Assembly: GCF_012273515.2 (NCBI RefSeq)
Contig: NZ_CP050975.2
Location: 7,316,001-7,380,000 of the forward strand
Direction of reading: 5' to 3'
DNA length: 64,000 nt
Origin: Streptomyces sp. RPA4-2
GTDB lineage: Bacteria > Actinomycetota > Actinomycetes > Streptomycetales > Streptomycetaceae
Positions 60,431-64,000 of this stretch are shown here, one piece after another. The position numbers and the translations under genes were made by a program. Every line of letters begins with the position of its first letter. Position 1 is the stretch's first letter. Below the pieces are notes generated by a model that saw only the letters and a list, made by a program, of their open reading frames with translations, ran no database searches and had not been told where the DNA came from.

Positions 60431-62254
60431 ATGGATCGTTACCCGCCCATCGCCGACCACGGGCTCATCGGGGACCTCCAGACCGCGGCGCTGGTGTCCT
60501 CCCACGGCGTGATCGACTGGTTCGCGGCGCCGCGCTTCGACTCGCCCAGCGTCTTCGCGGCCCTGCTGGACCACGATGACGGCGGTCACTTCCTGCTCGC
60601 CCCCGAGAGCCCCGAGGGGACCTGGAAACAGCTCTACTACCCGGACAGCGCCGTCGTCGTGACCCGCTTCATGTCACCCGACGGGGTCGGCGAGATCATC
60701 GACCACATGCCGGTCCTGCCGGGCCCGACGCCGACCGACCGGCACAGTATCGTCCGCGTCGTCCGCGCGGTACGCGGCACCGTGCGCTTCACCCTCGAAT
60801 GCCGGCCGCGGTTCGACTACGCGCGGCTCCGGCACGAACTCGACCTGACCGCCGAGAAGGCGACGTTCCGCGCCCCGGGCGTGACCGCCCATCTGCAGGC
60901 CACCATGCCGCTCGAACGGGACGGACACGACGTCCGGGGCAGCGTCACCCTCAGCGACGGGGAGACGGCGGCCGTGGTGTTCAGCATGTGCGACCCCGGC
61001 GGGGAGGCGCCACCGCCCCCCACCGACGAGGGGATCACCGAAGGACTGTGGGAGAACGTCGACTTCTGGCAGAAATGGGTGCGCACCTCGCGCTACCGAG
61101 GCCGCTGGACGGAGATGGTCCACCGCTCCGCGATCACCCTCAAGCTCCTCACGTACGCCCCCACGGGCGCGCCGGTCGCCGCCGCCACCATGGGACTGCC
61201 CGAACAGGTCGGCGGGGAGCGCAACTGGGACTACCGGTACACCTGGGTACGGGACGGCTCCCTGTCGGTGCGGGCCCTGCTCGACCTCGGCTTCGTGGAG
61301 GAGGCCACCCACTTCACCCGCTGGCTCGGTGACCGGCTGGGCGCCTGGGAAGGACCGGACGGGGAACCCCTCCAGATCATGTACCGGGTCGACGGCGACC
61401 CCCGCCTGACGGAGGAGATCCTGGGGCACTTGGAGGGCTACCGCGGCTCCTACCCGGTCCGGGCCGGCAACGCGGCCTCCGGTCAACTGCAGCTCGACAT
61501 CTACGGCGAGGCCCTGTACGCGCTGGCCGAGAGCCGCTCGGTCGGCGAACAGGCCGGCTACCACGGGTGGAAGGGCCTGGCCCGCACCCTGGACTGGCTG
61601 GCCGACTCCTGGGACCGGCCCGACGAGGGCATCTGGGAGACCCGCGGCGGCCGCAAGGACTTCACCTACAGCCGGGTGATGTGCTGGGCGGCCTTCGACC
61701 GCGGTCTGAAACTGGCGGCCGAGTTCAGCAGGCCGGCCGACACCGTCCGCTGGACCCGGGCCCGGGACGAGATCCTCGAACAGGTCATGGAGCGCGGCTG
61801 GAACGAGAGGGAACAGGCCCTGGTCCAGCACTACGGCGGCGACGTCCTGGACGCCTCACTGCTGCTCGCCCCCCGCGTCGGGTTCCTGGCCCCGCGCAGT
61901 CCCGCCTGGCTCAACACGCTCGACGCCATGGACCGCGTCCTCGTCTCCGACAGCCTCGTCTACCGCTACGACCCCGAGGCATCCCCGGACGGACTGCGCG
62001 GCTGCGAGGGGACGTTCAGCCTGTGCACGTTCCTGTACGTCGACGCCCTCGCCCGCGCGGGACGCCTCCCCCAGGCCCGCTACGCCTTCGAGAAGATGCT
62101 GACGTACGCGAACCATGTCGGCCTGTTCGCCGAGGAGATCGGCCCCAGCGGGGAGCAACTCGGCAACTTCCCCCAGGCCTTCACCCACCTCTCGCTCATC
62201 ATGGCCGCGACGACGCTGGACGAGGCGCTCGACGCCCTCCACCTCAGCCGCTGA
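60431..62254 (+). CDS. Glycoside hydrolase family 15 (glucoamylase/trehalase-like)
   Basis: A 607-residue cytoplasmic glycosidase without signal peptide. An N-terminal beta-sandwich (ALVSSHGVIDWFAAPRFDSP) is followed by the (alpha/alpha)6 barrel from about residue 230. ERNWDYRYTWVRDGSLSVRA holds the acid/substrate site and FAEEIGPSGEQLGNFPQAFT the catalytic Glu. It hydrolyses alpha-glucosidic bonds, likely trehalose or a maltodextrin inside the cell. AAGGAG precedes the ATG. Last gene of the GMC-DUF2252 run. Confidence 0.93.
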   Translation: MDRYPPIADHGLIGDLQTAALVSSHGVIDWFAAPRFDSPSVFAALLDHDDGGHFLLAPESPEGTWKQLYYPDSAVVVTRFMSPDGVGEIIDHMPVLPGPTPTDRHSIVRVVRAVRGTVRFTLECRPRFDYARLRHELDLTAEKATFRAPGVTAHLQATMPLERDGHDVRGSVTLSDGETAAVVFSMCDPGGEAPPPPTDEGITEGLWENVDFWQKWVRTSRYRGRWTEMVHRSAITLKLLTYAPTGAPVAAATMGLPEQVGGERNWDYRYTWVRDGSLSVRALLDLGFVEEATHFTRWLGDRLGAWEGPDGEPLQIMYRVDGDPRLTEEILGHLEGYRGSYPVRAGNAASGQLQLDIYGEALYALAESRSVGEQAGYHGWKGLARTLDWLADSWDRPDEGIWETRGGRKDFTYSRVMCWAAFDRGLKLAAEFSRPADTVRWTRARDEILEQVMERGWNEREQALVQHYGGDVLDASLLLAPRVGFLAPRSPAWLNTLDAMDRVLVSDSLVYRYDPEASPDGLRGCEGTFSLCTFLYVDALARAGRLPQARYAFEKMLTYANHVGLFAEEIGPSGEQLGNFPQAFTHLSLIMAATTLDEALDALHLSR

Positions 62255-62387
62255 AGGGTCCGGACACGCCGCGGGCCGCGGCAGCGGCGACGCCGTCGTG
62301 ACCGGCGTTGTCAGTGGTCGCCAGTAGGTTCGTTCGTGTCCCCGCCGTTGTGGCGCGGACGTCCCCTGCCACAGAGGAGATGGTGAG

Positions 62388-62891
62388 TTGTCGGACTGGG
62401 AGAGGTCGAGCACGGCCCGGGTGACAGCACCCGCGCGGCCGCGCAAGCTCGCCAAGGTTCCGTTCGTCGAGCTGGCCGACGGACGCCTGCAGGGTGTGGT
62501 GTCCAGCGGCTCCGACATCGAGCGGGTCTATGTCTCGTCGGTCACGGCGGGCACGTACACCTTCGCCTGCAGCACCAACAACAACCGGCCCTGCGGCGGG
62601 GCGCGCGGCGGGTTCTGCAACCACATCAAGGCCCTGATCGGCGAGGCGGTGCTGCAGTACGGGCCCGAGCGCGTCGCCCGCTACCTGCGGGCCGAGAGCG
62701 TGGACGGGGAACCGACCGCGCAGACCATCACCGACGGCATGAGCGCCGCCCGCCCCGCGCAGGGGGACACCAAGGCCGCCGCGCCCGTCTTCAGTCGGTT
62801 CCTGCGTCACCTGGCGTATCTCGAACTCGTCCCGACCACCGCGCCGTTGCCGGAGATGCAGTGGTTCCCTCCGACCAGGACGGTGGCGTGA
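62388..62891 (+). CDS. Small SWIM-like zinc-motif protein
   Basis: A 167-residue protein. CSTNNNRPCGGARGGFCNHI holds a Cys/Cys/Cys-x-His cluster like a SWIM zinc finger, which binds DNA or proteins. The TTG at 62388 is eight bases after GAGGAG. Its stop overlaps the ATG of the next gene. Comparable SWIM proteins in actinobacteria sit with MoxR-ATPase and VWA genes, but such genes would lie past the window end. Confidence 0.75.
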   Translation: MSDWERSSTARVTAPARPRKLAKVPFVELADGRLQGVVSSGSDIERVYVSSVTAGTYTFACSTNNNRPCGGARGGFCNHIKALIGEAVLQYGPERVARYLRAESVDGEPTAQTITDGMSAARPAQGDTKAAAPVFSRFLRHLAYLELVPTTAPLPEMQWFPPTRTVA

Positions 62892-64000
62892 TGCGTGCCG
62901 ACCTGCTCGCCGAAAGCGTCGCCGGGCTCGACGAGGTCCTGACGGCCGTCGACGCCTTCGACCGGGCGCTCGCCGGCGGCCTGGTGCGCCCCCAGCCCGC
63001 CCAGACCGCGGGCCTGACGGAACTCGCGGACGCCGTCGCGGGAACCCCCCTGGCCACCAGGGCCGCCGAGGCGGCCGGGAAGGCGGCGGCCGGAGCCGCG
63101 AGCGAGGACGACTTCGTCGCCCTGGCCGCCGCCCGCGCCGCCCTGCTCGGCTCCGTCCACGACGCGCTCGTGAGCCGTATCGACGAGGCGACGGGTCGCG
63201 ACCGCGGCCGGGAGACGGCCCCGCCGGCCGCCGACGGGCAGCCCGCGAACCTCCTCGCCGCCGCCCGCTCCTGGCTCTCCGACCTGGCACGCTGCGGCTG
63301 GCAGGGCATCGACCACGAGGTCGTGTCCGGGGCGGCGCACGTCGTCTCCGCGATGCTTGCGGACCCGGCGCTGCGCCGGCAGGCGACGCTCCTCGACGGC
63401 TTCGCCGCCGAACTCGCCGCGTCCTGCCCGGGCGCGTCCCTGGACCGTGTCCCGGTACGCCGCTGGGGCGACCTGTGGTCGCGCGCGATGCTGCTGACGG
63501 TGCCCGGCGCCGCGATGGCGCCGCCGACCGGCACGGCCACCGGCCGCCTGCTGCCCCTCGGCGTCGACGTGCAGGAACACGCGACCGCCGTGCAGGCCCA
63601 GGTGCACGCCGTCTTCGAGCCCGCGGACGGCACCGCGCCCCGGCTGGTGCGGGCCGCCGTGTCGGTGCCGAAGCCGGACACGGTCGTCGGAGCGGGCCTG
63701 TGGCAGTTGCTCCGCCCGCACATGTCGCTGCTGGCGGCCGTCGGCGAGGGCCGCGCGATGGACCTCGCCGAGATGCCGGTGACCGCCGAGGGCGACCTGC
63801 TGTGGAGCGACGCGCAGGCACGTCCTGGCGAGCCCGCCGACGCGTTCGCCACCGCCCGGGTCGTCCTGCCCACCGCGGCCGACGCGGCCACCACACCCCT
63901 GGACCGGCATCCGGCGCGTATCGCGGTGCCCGTGTTCCTGGAGGGCTATACGGTGCGGAAGGCCGACGACGCGCTGACTTTCACCGTCGCCGGGCACACC
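62891..64000 (+). CDS. Hypothetical protein, 3' end outside the window
   Basis: An open frame of 370 codons from the ATG at 62891, which overlaps the preceding TGA, to the window edge with no stop. The product starts MRADLLAESVAGLDEVLTAV, is Ala-rich with a helical first half (to about 140) and a more mixed second half (LWSRAMLLTVPGAAMAPPTG, VDVQEHATAVQAQVHAVFEP). No domain is recognised. Tight coupling to the SWIM-like gene means the two products probably act together. Confidence 0.85.
   Translation, partial: MRADLLAESVAGLDEVLTAVDAFDRALAGGLVRPQPAQTAGLTELADAVAGTPLATRAAEAAGKAAAGAASEDDFVALAAARAALLGSVHDALVSRIDEATGRDRGRETAPPAADGQPANLLAAARSWLSDLARCGWQGIDHEVVSGAAHVVSAMLADPALRRQATLLDGFAAELAASCPGASLDRVPVRRWGDLWSRAMLLTVPGAAMAPPTGTATGRLLPLGVDVQEHATAVQAQVHAVFEPADGTAPRLVRAAVSVPKPDTVVGAGLWQLLRPHMSLLAAVGEGRAMDLAEMPVTAEGDLLWSDAQARPGEPADAFATARVVLPTAADAATTPLDRHPARIAVPVFLEGYTVRKADDALTFTVAGHT

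Overview
The window is high-GC DNA with overlapping stop/start codons, frequent GTG starts, Tat signal peptides and actinobacterial gene families (ROK and GntR regulators, Ebo proteins, LLM oxidoreductase, DUF6325, SHOCT). This points to a Streptomyces or close relative, most likely a chromosomal segment. It holds about 53 protein genes, one tRNA-Leu(GAG) and a small graveyard of insertion-sequence fragments.

1-21.4 kb, forward strand: carbohydrate region. A GntR regulator and a ROK regulator precede a ribose-type ABC importer (ATPase, permease, lipoprotein). Then come a Gfo/Idh/MocA dehydrogenase, a TIM-barrel isomerase, a secreted sugar dehydrogenase with PKD and sugar-binding modules, and a secreted ThuA/DUF1080 protein. 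These families recur in 3-keto-sugar metabolism. A tightly coupled operon follows: inositol-phosphate synthase, EboC prenyltransferase, TIM-barrel isomerase, EboA, EboB, EboE and a phosphodiesterase-like protein, then a Tat-exported TIM-barrel protein. This is an actinobacterial form of the Ebo metabolite-traffic cluster in which inositol-phosphate synthase takes the place usually held by EboD.

21.5-33.6 kb: oxalate region. A leftward operon (oxalyl-CoA-decarboxylase-like enzyme, formyl-CoA transferase, ADP-forming acyl-CoA ligase, two OFA-family transporters) diverges from rightward sucCD paralogues and an aldehyde dehydrogenase. A perfect inverted repeat lies over the shared promoter.

33.6-41.6 kb: LLM oxidoreductase/MarR pair, tRNA-Leu, then the most interesting locus. 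A 39-residue basic peptide with a Cys-Gln-Cys tail is followed by an intrinsic terminator and two translationally coupled genes, an RRE(PqqD-like)-M50 membrane metalloprotease and a TPR protein carrying an NTPase-like domain without a P-loop. I read this as a compact, apparently undescribed RiPP or signal-peptide system. HxlR and GlxA-type regulators follow.

41.8-50.3 kb: an E1-only 2-oxoglutarate dehydrogenase paralogue, DUF6884, a SLAC1-type channel, a purple acid phosphatase, and remnants of IS5-like and IS110-like transposases flanking an ankyrin fragment.

50.3-64 kb: stress and carbon-storage type genes: SHOCT, small membrane protein, SDR glucose dehydrogenase plus gluconokinase, DUF6325, membrane proteins, a cyclase, YihY, a GMC oxidoreductase-DUF2252-GH15 run, and a SWIM-like protein followed by a gene running off the end. 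Short tandem repeats occur in many intergenic gaps.
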